From NCBI RefSeq assembly GCF_000717645.1, contig NZ_JNZZ01000050.1:1-16126 (forward strand): a stretch of DNA of 16,126 bases, given 5' to 3'. The notes beneath the pieces were generated by a model. It was not told the origin of the DNA. It saw only the letters and a program-made list of their open reading frames with translations, and ran no database searches. This document shows, in pieces, positions 4,811 to 12,103 of this stretch (position 1 is the stretch's first letter; the number at the start of each line of letters is the position of its first letter). The position numbers were made by a program, and so were the translations under genes. The DNA comes from Streptomyces californicus (lineage in GTDB: Bacteria; Actinomycetota; Actinomycetes; Streptomycetales; Streptomycetaceae).

Positions 4811-7105
4811 ATGGGTACGGACACCAAGCGCGCGGCCCGGCAGCGGTCGGACCTCAGCAGGATCAAGGCGTGGTGGCGCACCCTGGGCGGCGACCGGTTC
4901 GCCGTCCTGCCGCCGCCGAACCGCAGCCGCTACACGCAGTCGGACGGCCATGAGGACGCGGCGGAGATGTTCGCGGTCCGGGGCATCTCCACCGACGCCT
5001 CCTTCGCGTACTGGCACTGGCAGTCCCACGACGCCTTCGACCGCGACGGCGACCTGACCGGCGAGCTGTACCTGCACTGGGGCGGCGACCACGCCACCGT
5101 GACAGCCGGTCTCGGGGACGGCCCGGACGGCTACCGGATCGTCAACGGCGGGCCGCAGGGCGCGTTCCGGCTGGACCGGGTCACGGCCGTGGACGGCGAC
5201 GGGCTGCCCGACCCCGAGGACGCCGCCGGCGTGCGCCAGCTCCTCGCCCGCCTCGACACCCCGAGCCTGCGGACGGCCGAGGCCGTGGAGTACGCGGCGC
5301 CGACCCCCGCCGAGGAGCGCTGGCTCCACGACCGCCTGTGGGACCTCCTCCCCGGCGAACGCCCCGCCGCGGAAGGCACGGACGCCCCCGCCACGGACGC
5401 CACAGACCTCCCGGCCACCGCTCCCGCCACAGACACCCCGGCCGCCACCACCGCATCCCCGGAAGAGCCCGCCGCCACTGACCTCACTGCCCCCGACCTC
5501 ACCGCCGCCGCCCGCTTCGTCTCCCCGCTGGAGCACCGGCAGGCGCTGACCCCGGACGAGACGGGCCGCCTCCTGGTCGCCTGGCGGGAGGCGTACGCCG
5601 GACGGCTCGCGGCCTGGTCCGGCTGGGCCCCCGTCCTGCACGCGCTGCTGCGCCAGGAGCACCCCGACTCCTGGGACGTCGCCGCCGCCCTCGGCCCCGA
5701 GGCGTCGTACGTCCTCGCCGCGCACCCCTCCCCGCGCTCACTGGAGTTGCTGCGGGCCTGGGCGCTCTCCGGGAACGGCTCCGCCGTGCGCGGCTGGTAC
5801 CGCACCCACCGCGCCCTGCGCGAACCGGACCCGCACCTGGCCGCCCGTACGCTCTCCGGCGAACTGACCGCGCACACCGCCCCCGAGACCACGCAGACCG
5901 CCCTGCTCGACGCCCTGCGCACCGCCGAAGCCGAAGACCGGCGCACCGCCGAGGCCGAGGCGCTCCGCACGGCCGAGGCCGACGACCGACGAACCGCCGC
6001 CACCGACGCCCCGCACACCGCCGAAGCCGCCACCGGGGCGCGGCCCACGGTCACCGGCCGGGGCGCCCCGGCCGACGCCGCCCTCCCCCTCCTCGCCACC
6101 GTCCGGTACGCCACGGACGACCGGCTGCCCCGCCCCCTGCGCGTCGCCGCCGCGGCGGCGGCCCGGGACACGGTGGAACGGGTCCGCGAGGCGGCGGGCC
6201 GGCTCCCCGCCGCCGAGGCGGCCGACGCCCTCGCCGCCGTCGAACGGTACGAGGCCGCCCGCGACGACCTCCTCGCCGGCACCGGCCCCGACCTGACCGG
6301 GTACGAGGGCGGCCTCTGCGACCTCTACCACCACTACCGCACGCTCTCCCCCGCCGACGTCCGCTGGCTGCGGGGCCGGCTGGCCGACCCGTCCACCGGC
6401 ATCCAGGGCATCGCCTTCTGCCTGGAGCTGCTGTACGCCCACGGCGAGGCCGGCCGCGACGACCTCGAAGCGCTGCTGCCGCGCTGGAAGAAGGAGCTGA
6501 CCAAGCAGTACCGCACCACCTACACCGAGTGGCGCCACCCCCTGACCACCCTCACCTGCCTCGCCCTCGACCTGGAGCATCCGGCCGCGGCCGATCTGCT
6601 GGCCTGGTGGGCGAAGCCCAAGCCGCTGTGGAAGAACCCGGTCCGGCTGCTGACCCACCTCGGCGCGCCCGACGAGGCGAAGGCCGCCGAGCTGTGGGAG
6701 TTCATCGTCTCCGACGGGCACGACACCGGGCACCTGATGACATGGGTGCTGCTCCGCGCCCGGCTCGACGCCACGCACCCGCTGCACGTCGCGGAACGGC
6801 TGATCGGAGATCCGGCCGTACGGGAGTACGTCCTGCACCGCGTCCTGATCGGCGTGGCCGATCCCGCGCAGCCGCTCTGGCACTACGCGATCGACCCGCG
6901 CAGCCACAGCTGGTGGCGGCGCGCCCAGGAGGTGGCGGACGACCCCCGGCTCACCGACGCGGCCCGCGCGATCGGCCTGAAGGCGGCCCGCGACCACCAC
7001 ATCCTGCGCTACCCGGCCCAGGTCCGCCCGGTTCTCACCGAAGGCGAGCTCGCCGACGCCCGCGCCTGGGCGGAGGCCCGCGCCGACCGGCCCGCCGCCG
7101 GCTGA
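4811..7105 (+). CDS. Large protein of unknown function, helical repeat-like C-terminus
   Basis: This 764-residue protein starts at ATG 4811, with AGGA at 4803-4806 as ribosome-binding site. The open frame continues far upstream, but only as an out-of-frame shadow of the DUF4253 gene. Residues 1-155 form an N-terminal domain with aromatic-rich segments (FAYWHWQSHDAF, ELYLHWGGDHATV), reminiscent of a beta-rich module. Residues about 185-232 are an Ala/Thr/Pro/Asp linker. Residues 235-360 are helical and contain LEHRQALTPDETGRLLVAWR. Residues about 368-400 are a charged repeat (LRTAEAEDRR, LRTAEADDRR). Residues 420-764 are helical, with ALLPRWKKEL, LAWWAKPKPLWKNPVRLL and HSWWRRAQEVADDPRLT; pairs of helices suggest a HEAT-like solenoid. 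No catalytic motif, signal peptide or membrane helix is seen. I do not recognise a family. A terminator hairpin follows. Confidence 0.8.
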   Translation: MGTDTKRAARQRSDLSRIKAWWRTLGGDRFAVLPPPNRSRYTQSDGHEDAAEMFAVRGISTDASFAYWHWQSHDAFDRDGDLTGELYLHWGGDHATVTAGLGDGPDGYRIVNGGPQGAFRLDRVTAVDGDGLPDPEDAAGVRQLLARLDTPSLRTAEAVEYAAPTPAEERWLHDRLWDLLPGERPAAEGTDAPATDATDLPATAPATDTPAATTASPEEPAATDLTAPDLTAAARFVSPLEHRQALTPDETGRLLVAWREAYAGRLAAWSGWAPVLHALLRQEHPDSWDVAAALGPEASYVLAAHPSPRSLELLRAWALSGNGSAVRGWYRTHRALREPDPHLAARTLSGELTAHTAPETTQTALLDALRTAEAEDRRTAEAEALRTAEADDRRTAATDAPHTAEAATGARPTVTGRGAPADAALPLLATVRYATDDRLPRPLRVAAAAAARDTVERVREAAGRLPAAEAADALAAVERYEAARDDLLAGTGPDLTGYEGGLCDLYHHYRTLSPADVRWLRGRLADPSTGIQGIAFCLELLYAHGEAGRDDLEALLPRWKKELTKQYRTTYTEWRHPLTTLTCLALDLEHPAAADLLAWWAKPKPLWKNPVRLLTHLGAPDEAKAAELWEFIVSDGHDTGHLMTWVLLRARLDATHPLHVAERLIGDPAVREYVLHRVLIGVADPAQPLWHYAIDPRSHSWWRRAQEVADDPRLTDAARAIGLKAARDHHILRYPAQVRPVLTEGELADARAWAEARADRPAAG

Positions 7106-7109
7106 GGCC

Positions 7110-7135
7110 GGGCCCGGTGGCCCTCCACCGGGCCC
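7110..7135 (+). terminator. Hairpin terminator after the 764-residue gene
   Basis: GGGCCCGGTGG (7110-7120) and CCACCGGGCCC (7125-7135) pair perfectly over 11 bp around a CCCT loop, starting 5 nt after the stop codon. There is no T-tail. Confidence 0.75.
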
Positions 7136-7198
7136 GCCGGACGCGGCTGAGCCCCCGTACTCATGCCGGAGGCCACCGCCGAAGGTTGACTCGTCCTC

Positions 7199-7666
7199 AT
7201 GAGCGAGCACACCAGCGACGACCCGAGCAAGGACGAACCCCCCTCCGGCAACACCCCCTCCGGCAGCGCCCCCACCGGTGACACCCCCACCGCGACGCCG
7301 GCCCCCGGCGGGACCCCCGACAGGACGCCTGACGAGACCCCCGACGACCACGCGTGGATCGCCCCGGTGGTCTCCTCGGTGGTGACCGTGCCGCTCGGGC
7401 TGCTCGCCCTGGTCTACGGGGCGCTCTCCCCCATGGAGTGCGACTCCTGCAACGGCGCGGTGGCCGAACGCTTCCACGACAGCTGGACCGTCGGATGGAC
7501 CGTCCTGTGGATCGGCCTGCTCATCGCCCTGGCCGTGCTGATCGCCACCTGGGCCGTCCCGCACCGACTCCGCTACGCCCCCCGGCGCTTCGTCCTGGCC
7601 CTCGCCGCGCCCGCCACCGTCGTGGTCACTTTCGTAGCATTCATGGCACTGGTCGACTGGCCCTGA
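7199..7666 (+). CDS. Small membrane protein with three predicted helices
   Basis: This 155-residue protein starts at ATG 7199 and ends at TGA 7664-7666. Residues 1-50 are a hydrophilic, disordered tail rich in Pro, Thr, Asp and Gly. Three hydrophobic segments follow: about 52-76, 98-120 and 131-152. Between the first two lies MECDSCNG, with a CxxC pair (Cys81, Cys84) that could bind metal or form a disulfide. After helix 2 is a basic loop PHRLRYAPRR, which by the positive-inside rule faces the cytoplasm and so places the CxxC loop outside. The family and function are unknown. No clear Shine-Dalgarno sequence precedes the start, so the exact start is uncertain. The next gene begins 6 nt after the stop, suggesting co-translation. 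Confidence 0.75.
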   Translation: MSEHTSDDPSKDEPPSGNTPSGSAPTGDTPTATPAPGGTPDRTPDETPDDHAWIAPVVSSVVTVPLGLLALVYGALSPMECDSCNGAVAERFHDSWTVGWTVLWIGLLIALAVLIATWAVPHRLRYAPRRFVLALAAPATVVVTFVAFMALVDWP

Positions 7667-7672
7667 CAGAAA

Positions 7673-8161
7673 GTGTCCACCCCCATGAACGACACGAACC
7701 TCACGACCACGGAGGTCTCGGCAGCCGCCGAAACCGCCGACCGCCTGATAGCCGAATTCCGCGCACTCCCCGCCGGCAGCGACCGCAAGCGGGAGATCAT
7801 CACCGAGCTCGACGCCAACACCGAGGCGCTGCCGTTCCTCGTCTCGGTCGTAGCGGACCCGCGCGAGTACGACCTCGCCCGCGTCGAGAGCGCCACCGTC
7901 CTGCGCCTGTGGCCCCCGGCCGACCCCGGACTGCGCCACGAAGCGGGCCGCGCCCTGCTCACCGCGCTGCGCGACCCGGAGGAGGACCTGGTCCGCCAGT
8001 ACGCGGCGATGTCCCTGGCGCCGTACACCGACGACCCGGTCGTCGCCACCGTCCTCGACACCACCGCCCGCGCCGACGAGGACCCGCTCGTCCGGGACAG
8101 CGCCCGCTTCTCCATCGAGGAGGCCCACCGGCTCCAGGAGACCGGAGCGGGTGGGCCGTGA
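7673..8161 (+). CDS. HEAT-repeat-like small protein
   Basis: This protein has 162 residues if it starts at GTG 7673, or 158 from ATG 7685; neither has a good ribosome-binding site, and GTG was chosen because it lies 6 nt after the previous stop. It is entirely alpha-helical in character. Paired helices such as LPFLVSVVADPREYDLARVESATVLRL, ALLTALRDPEEDLVRQYAAMSL and VLDTTARADEDPLVRDSARFS resemble HEAT or armadillo-type repeats, in which DPxxxVR at the start of a helix is typical. Such proteins usually mediate protein contacts; no enzymatic motif is seen. It probably forms a two-gene unit with the membrane protein upstream. It ends 12 bp from the convergent hemB gene. Confidence 0.75.
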   Translation: MSTPMNDTNLTTTEVSAAAETADRLIAEFRALPAGSDRKREIITELDANTEALPFLVSVVADPREYDLARVESATVLRLWPPADPGLRHEAGRALLTALRDPEEDLVRQYAAMSLAPYTDDPVVATVLDTTARADEDPLVRDSARFSIEEAHRLQETGAGGP

Positions 8162-8167
8162 TCACGC

Positions 8168-8181
8168 GGGGCCTCAGCCCC
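8168..8181. terminator. Short GC hairpin between convergent genes (tentative)
   Basis: GGGGC (8168-8172) and GCCCC (8177-8181) pair around CTCA, which is itself the reverse complement of the hemB stop region. With convergent genes only 12 bp apart it may help end both transcripts, but the stem is short. Confidence 0.3.
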
Positions 8182-9178
8182 TGCCGCGCCCGAGCCACTG
8201 GGCGGCCTCGGTCGCCCAGTAGGTGAGGATCATCTGCGCCCCGGCCCGCCGGATCCCGGTCAGGCTCTCCAGGATCGCCTTGTCCCGGTCGATCCAGCCC
8301 TTCTCGGCGGCGGCCTCGATCATCGCGTACTCACCGCTGATCTGGTACGCCGCGACCGGCACGTCCACGCTCTCCGCGACCTTGGCGAGGACGTCCAGAT
8401 ACGGTCCGGCGGGCTTCACCATGACCATGTCCGCACCCTCGGCCAGGTCCAGCGCCAGCTCCCGCATCGACTCGCGGGCGTTGGCCGGGTCCTGCTGGTA
8501 GGTCTTGCGGTCGCCGGTCAGCGAGGAGCCGACCGCCTCGCGGAAGGGACCGTAGAACGCCGAGCTGTACTTCACGGTGTAGGCGAGGATCGACACGTCC
8601 TCGTGCCCGGTCTGGTCCAGGGCGTCGCGGACCACGCCGACCTGGCCGTCCATCATCCCGCTCGGGCCGACCACATGCGCCCCGGCGTCCGCCTGGACCT
8701 GGGCCATCTCCGCGTACCGCTCCAGCGTCGCGTCGTTGTCCACCCGGCCGTCCGCCGTCAGGACCCCGCAGTGGCCGTGGTCGGTGTACTCGTCCAGGCA
8801 CAGGTCCGACATGACGACGAGGTCGTCGCCGACCTCCTCGCGGACCGCGCGCAGACCGAGCTGGAGAATCCCGTCCGGGTCGGTGCCCACCGTGCCCCGG
8901 GCGTCCTTCTTCCCGTCCTCCGGCACCCCGAAGAGCATGATCCCCGAGACCCCGGCGCCGACCGCCTCGACGGCCGCCTTCCGCAGGGAGTCCAGGGTGT
9001 GCTGGTGCACGCCGGGCATGGCCGAAATGGCGACCGGGGCGTCGACGCCCTCCCGGACGAACGCGGGGAGGATCAGGTTCGCGGGGTCGAGCCGGGTCTC
9101 GGCGACCATCCGCCGCATCGTCGGGGTCGTCCGCAGCCGCCGGGGGCGGGAGCCGGGGAAGTTTCCGTACGCAGTCAT
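8174..9178 (-). CDS. hemB: Delta-aminolevulinic acid dehydratase (porphobilinogen synthase)
   Basis: This 334-residue enzyme condenses two 5-aminolevulinate molecules into porphobilinogen in the cytoplasm. The start is ATG 9176-9178 ([16 protein letters not shown]); the frame is open to 9286, but the added residues are repeat-derived. The two active-site lysines are present: Lys203 in [15 protein letters not shown] and the Schiff-base Lys255 in [13 protein letters not shown]. The metal segment is [15 protein letters not shown] (124-138): Cys127, Asp129, Cys137. Zinc enzymes have three Cys here and magnesium-type enzymes have none, so this is a mixed type. The length is usual for the family. 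TATGGT (9185-9190) lies 6 nt upstream, suggesting a leaderless transcript separate from the rex-hemACD operon, although AAGG also touches the start. An 18-nt space and the tandem repeat beyond 9287 lie upstream. Confidence 0.97.
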   Translation of the reverse strand: MTAYGNFPGSRPRRLRTTPTMRRMVAETRLDPANLILPAFVREGVDAPVAISAMPGVHQHTLDSLRKAAVEAVGAGVSGIMLFGVPEDGKKDARGTVGTDPDGILQLGLRAVREEVGDDLVVMSDLCLDEYTDHGHCGVLTADGRVDNDATLERYAEMAQVQADAGAHVVGPSGMMDGQVGVVRDALDQTGHEDVSILAYTVKYSSAFYGPFREAVGSSLTGDRKTYQQDPANARESMRELALDLAEGADMVMVKPAGPYLDVLAKVAESVDVPVAAYQISGEYAMIEAAAEKGWIDRDKAILESLTGIRRAGAQMILTYWATEAAQWLGRGRG

Positions 9179-9190
9179 CCTTCGACCATA
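9179..9190 (-). promoter_or_regulatory. Leaderless promoter -10 for hemB
   Basis: Read on the minus strand, TATGGT (plus 9185-9190) is followed by 6 nt and the hemB ATG. No convincing -35 is seen at 17-18 bp spacing. An AAGG abuts the start, so ordinary initiation from a longer transcript is also possible. Confidence 0.5.
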
Positions 9191-9286
9191 GACCCGTACG
9201 GGACGCGGTCTTACCGACACCCGCACCGGCAAAACCGCACCGGAACGGCCCGGGGCACCCCCGCAGACCCCGCCGCGCCACGGCAC

Positions 9287-9395
9287 GCCGTAGATCCCCT
9301 CCGGTACGGCCGTAGATCCCCTCCGGCACGCCGTAGATCCCCTCCTGTACGGCCGTGATCCCCTTCCGGCACGGCCGTGGACCCCCTCCGGTACG
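9287..9395. repeat. 21-22-bp tandem repeat, 5 units
   Basis: Five head-to-tail units start at 9287, 9309, 9330, 9352 and 9374. Each opens with GCCGTAGATCCCC or a close variant, followed by TCCGGTACG or TCCGGCACG. Units 1-3 are nearly identical; unit 4 lacks one A and has one added T, and unit 5 has GTGGACC. The array lies between the hemD terminator and the hemB promoter, outside any gene. Confidence 0.92.
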
Positions 9396-9396
9396 A

Positions 9397-9434
9397 CGGC
9401 GGGCCCGGCCGCCGAAGCGACCGGGCCCGTCCGT
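9397..9434 (-). terminator. Terminator of the rex-hemACD operon
   Basis: CGGGCCCGGCCG (9400-9411) pairs with CGACCGGGCCCG (9418-9429), 11 of 12 positions, around CCGAAG. Flanking CGG (9397-9399) and CCG (9431-9433) extend the stem past a 1-nt bulge. It lies about 16-20 nt beyond the hemD stop codon. Confidence 0.75.
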
Positions 9435-9449
9435 CCCGTAGGCGTACCG

Positions 9450-11120
9450 CTACGTCGTCGTCCGCCGTCTGCGCGCGCCCGGACGGCGCTCGCTCGGCCG
9501 GGTCACCGGGTCGCCTGCCTCCCGCGCCGCGTCCCGGCGCTGCGCGCCGAAGGCGGCCAGCGCCTCCGCGAGCTTGTGCACCGACGGCTCCGGGGACAGC
9601 ACGTCGACCCGCAGGCCGTGCTCCTCGGCGGTCTTCGCGGTGGCCGGGCCGATGCACGCGATCACGGTCACGTTGTGCGGCTTGCCCGCGATCCCGACCA
9701 GGTTGCGCACCGTCGAGGACGAGGTGAACAGGACCGCGTCGAACCCGCCGCCCTTGATCGCCTCGCGGGTCTCGGACGGCGGCGGCGAGGCGCGGACCGT
9801 GCGGTACGCGGTGACGTCGTCGACCTCCCAGCCCAGCTCGATGAGGCCGGCCACCAGGGTCTCGGTGGCGATGTCGGCGCGCGGCAGGAACACCCGGTCG
9901 ATCGGGTCGAAGACCGGGTCGTAGGGCGGCCAGTCCTCCAGCAGCCCGGCCGCCGACTGCTCGCCCGAGGGGACCAGGTCCGGCTTGACGCCGAAGTCGA
10001 TCAGCGCGCGGGCGGTCTGCTCGCCGACCGCGGCGACCTTGATCCCGGCGAAGGCGCGGGCGTCGAGCCCGTACTCCTCGAACTTCTCCCGGACCGCCTT
10101 GACCGCGTTCACGCTGGTGAAGGCGATCCACTCGTACCGGCCGGTGACCAGGCCCTTGACCGCGCGCTCCATCTGCTGGGGCGTACGCGGCGGCTCGACG
10201 GCGATCGTCGGGACCTCGTGCGGCACCGCGCCGTAGGAGCGGAGCTGGTCGGAGAGCGACGCGGCCTGCTCCTTCGTCCGGGGGACGAGGACCTTCCAGC
10301 CGAACATCGGCTTCGACTCGAACCACGCGAGCTGGTCGCGCTGGGCGGCGGAGCTGCGCTCTCCGACCACGGCTATGACCGGCCGGTGGCCCTCGGGCGA
10401 CGGGAGCACCTTGGCCTGCTTGAGGACCTGGGCGATCGTCCCGAGGGTCGCCGTCCAGGTGCGCTGGCGGGTGGTGGTGCCCGCGATCGTCACGGTGAGC
10501 GGGGTGTCGGGCTTGCGGCCCGCCGAGACCAGCTCGCCGGCGGCGGCCGCGACCGCGTCCAGCGTGGTGGAGACGACGGCGGTCGCGTCGCTCGCGCCGA
10601 CCTCGCTCCAGCAGCGGTCGGAGGCGGTACGGGCGTCGACGAAGCGGACGTCCGCGCCCTGCTCGTCACGGAGCGGCACCCCGGCGTACGCGGGCACGCC
10701 GACGGCGTTCGCGATGCCCGGGACGACCTCGAAGGGCACCCCGGCGGCGGCGCAGGCCAGCATCTCGGCGCCCGCGTCGGCGTCCAGACCGGGGTCGCCC
10801 GCGACGGCACGGACCACCCGCCTGCCGCCCTTCGCGGCCTCCATGACAAGATTGGCGGCATCCCTGAGAACGGGTACACCGGCGGTTGTTGACGAGGAGT
10901 CAACGACCGGCAGCTCGGGGGTGCTCACGCCTGCCCGCGCATGGCCGCGCACGACGTCGAGCACATCGGGCTCGGCGACAAGGACGTCCGCGCTCGCGAG
11001 CGCTTCGACGGCGCGCAGGGTCAGCAGTCCCGGGTCGCCGGGACCGGCGCCGAGGAAGGTGACCTGCCCTTGGGCGGACAGGGCCGGAAAGTCGGATGCG
11101 GCGGGGCCGGTGGGGCTCAA
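9450..11120 (-). CDS. hemD: Uroporphyrinogen-III synthase fused to an (apparently degenerate) uroporphyrinogen methyltransferase domain
   Basis: This 556-residue protein starts at TTG 11118-11120, which overlaps the hemC stop by TTGA and has GGGGGAG 8 nt upstream. The frame runs open to 11459 but only as a shadow of hemC. Residues 18-240 resemble tetrapyrrole methylases: [14 protein letters not shown] (22-35), AGDP (107-110), and [21 protein letters not shown] (130-150). The usual GGDPFVFGRGGEE loop is replaced by [13 protein letters not shown] and the YDALV motif by AEPDV, so methyltransferase activity toward precorrin-2 is doubtful. Residues 272-530 are uroporphyrinogen-III synthase, with [10 protein letters not shown] (334-343), [24 protein letters not shown] and [15 protein letters not shown]. 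This enzyme closes and inverts ring D of hydroxymethylbilane. The Arg-rich C-terminal tail is disordered. It is the last gene of the rex operon; a terminator follows. Confidence 0.95.
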   Translation of the reverse strand: MSPTGPAASDFPALSAQGQVTFLGAGPGDPGLLTLRAVEALASADVLVAEPDVLDVVRGHARAGVSTPELPVVDSSSTTAGVPVLRDAANLVMEAAKGGRRVVRAVAGDPGLDADAGAEMLACAAAGVPFEVVPGIANAVGVPAYAGVPLRDEQGADVRFVDARTASDRCWSEVGASDATAVVSTTLDAVAAAAGELVSAGRKPDTPLTVTIAGTTTRQRTWTATLGTIAQVLKQAKVLPSPEGHRPVIAVVGERSSAAQRDQLAWFESKPMFGWKVLVPRTKEQAASLSDQLRSYGAVPHEVPTIAVEPPRTPQQMERAVKGLVTGRYEWIAFTSVNAVKAVREKFEEYGLDARAFAGIKVAAVGEQTARALIDFGVKPDLVPSGEQSAAGLLEDWPPYDPVFDPIDRVFLPRADIATETLVAGLIELGWEVDDVTAYRTVRASPPPSETREAIKGGGFDAVLFTSSSTVRNLVGIAGKPHNVTVIACIGPATAKTAEEHGLRVDVLSPEPSVHKLAEALAAFGAQRRDAAREAGDPVTRPSERRPGARRRRTTT

Positions 11121-12103
11121 AGTGCTCGCTCCCCCATAAGACCGGCCGCACCCTTGGCGAGCATCTCGGCCGCGAGTTCGCGACCGAGGGCCGCCGCGTC
11201 GTCGTGCGACGTGGGGACGGGACCGGTGGTGGACAGCTGTACCAGCGAGGAACCGTCGGTCGTACCGACGACTCCGCGCAGGCGCAGTTCGTTGACAACC
11301 TGTCCGTCGACCAGGAGGTCGGCCAGCGCACCCACGGGTGCGGAGCAGCCGGCCTCCAGGGCGGCGAGCAGGGCGCGCTCGGCGGTCACGGCGACCCGGG
11401 TGTAGGGGTCGTCGAGCTCGGCGAGCGCGGCGGCGAGGTCGACGCTGGACGCGGCGCACTCGATCGCCAGTGCTCCCTGGCCGGGAGCGGGCAGGACGGT
11501 GTCGACCGGCAGGAAGTCGGTGACTTCACCGCTGCGGCCGAGACGGCTGAGCCCGGCGGCGGCGAGGACCACCGCGTCGAGCTCCCCGTCACGCACGAAC
11601 CCGATCCGCGTGTCGACGTTGCCCCGGATGGGGACGGTCTCGATCCGCAGGCCGTGGGAGCGGGCGTACGCGTTGAGCTGCGCCATGCGGCGCGGCGAAC
11701 CGGTGCCGACGCGGGCGCCGGGCGGGAGCTGCCCGAAGGTCAGTCCGTCGCGGGCGACGAGCGCGTCGCGCGGGTCCTCGCGCTGCGGCACGGCGGCCAG
11801 CACGAGGTCGTCGGGCTGGCTGGTCGGCAGGTCCTTGAGCGAGTGGACGGCGAAGTCCACCTCGCCGCGCGCCAGCGCCTCGCGCAGGGCCGCGACGAAC
11901 ACACCGGTGCCGCCGATCTGCGCCAGGTGCTCGCGCGAGGTGTCCCCGTACGTGGTGATCTCGACGAGCTCGACGGCGCGCCCGGTCACCTCGCGAACCG
12001 CCTCGGCGACGTGTCCGGACTGGGCCATGGCGAGCTTGGAGCGCCGGGTGCCCAGCCTGAGCGGCGCGGTGCCCCGCGCGCCCGGGGATGAGTTGTCGGT
12101 CAT
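11117..12103 (-). CDS. hemC: Porphobilinogen deaminase (hydroxymethylbilane synthase)
   Basis: This 328-residue cytoplasmic enzyme joins four porphobilinogen units into hydroxymethylbilane. The start is ATG 12101-12103, overlapping the hemA stop as ATGA, with GAGGG upstream. Conserved features are LRLGTRRSKLAMAQ (15-28), HSLKDLPT with the catalytic Asp91 (87-94), VGTGSPRR (132-139), RGNVDTRI (160-167), LPAPGQGALAIE (204-215), and AGCSAPVGA (251-259). Cys253 is the attachment site of the dipyrromethane cofactor. All expected catalytic residues are present and the length is normal. It sits between hemA and hemD and overlaps both by 4 bp, so translation is probably coupled. Its product is the substrate of the next gene's synthase domain. 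Confidence 0.97.
   Translation of the reverse strand: MTDNSSPGARGTAPLRLGTRRSKLAMAQSGHVAEAVREVTGRAVELVEITTYGDTSREHLAQIGGTGVFVAALREALARGEVDFAVHSLKDLPTSQPDDLVLAAVPQREDPRDALVARDGLTFGQLPPGARVGTGSPRRMAQLNAYARSHGLRIETVPIRGNVDTRIGFVRDGELDAVVLAAAGLSRLGRSGEVTDFLPVDTVLPAPGQGALAIECAASSVDLAAALAELDDPYTRVAVTAERALLAALEAGCSAPVGALADLLVDGQVVNELRLRGVVGTTDGSSLVQLSTTGPVPTSHDDAAALGRELAAEMLAKGAAGLMGERAL

Noticed and set aside
5738..8128. 796-codon reverse-strand ORF
   Set aside because: Antisense shadow of three real forward genes; Gly/Val-rich with no domain, typical of high-GC DNA.
9179..9286. N-terminal extension of HemB
   Set aside because: Adds 36 non-conserved residues; HemB homology starts at the ATG at 9178, just after a -10 element.
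9287..9395. CRISPR-like array
   Set aside because: Units are contiguous with no unique spacers, so this is a simple tandem repeat.
9576..10892. 438-codon forward ORF opposite hemD
   Set aside because: Antisense shadow of a strongly conserved gene, with no motif.
11121..11459. N-terminal extension of HemD
   Set aside because: Overlaps hemC in another frame; the TTG at 11120 has a ribosome-binding site and the 4-bp overlap seen elsewhere in the operon.
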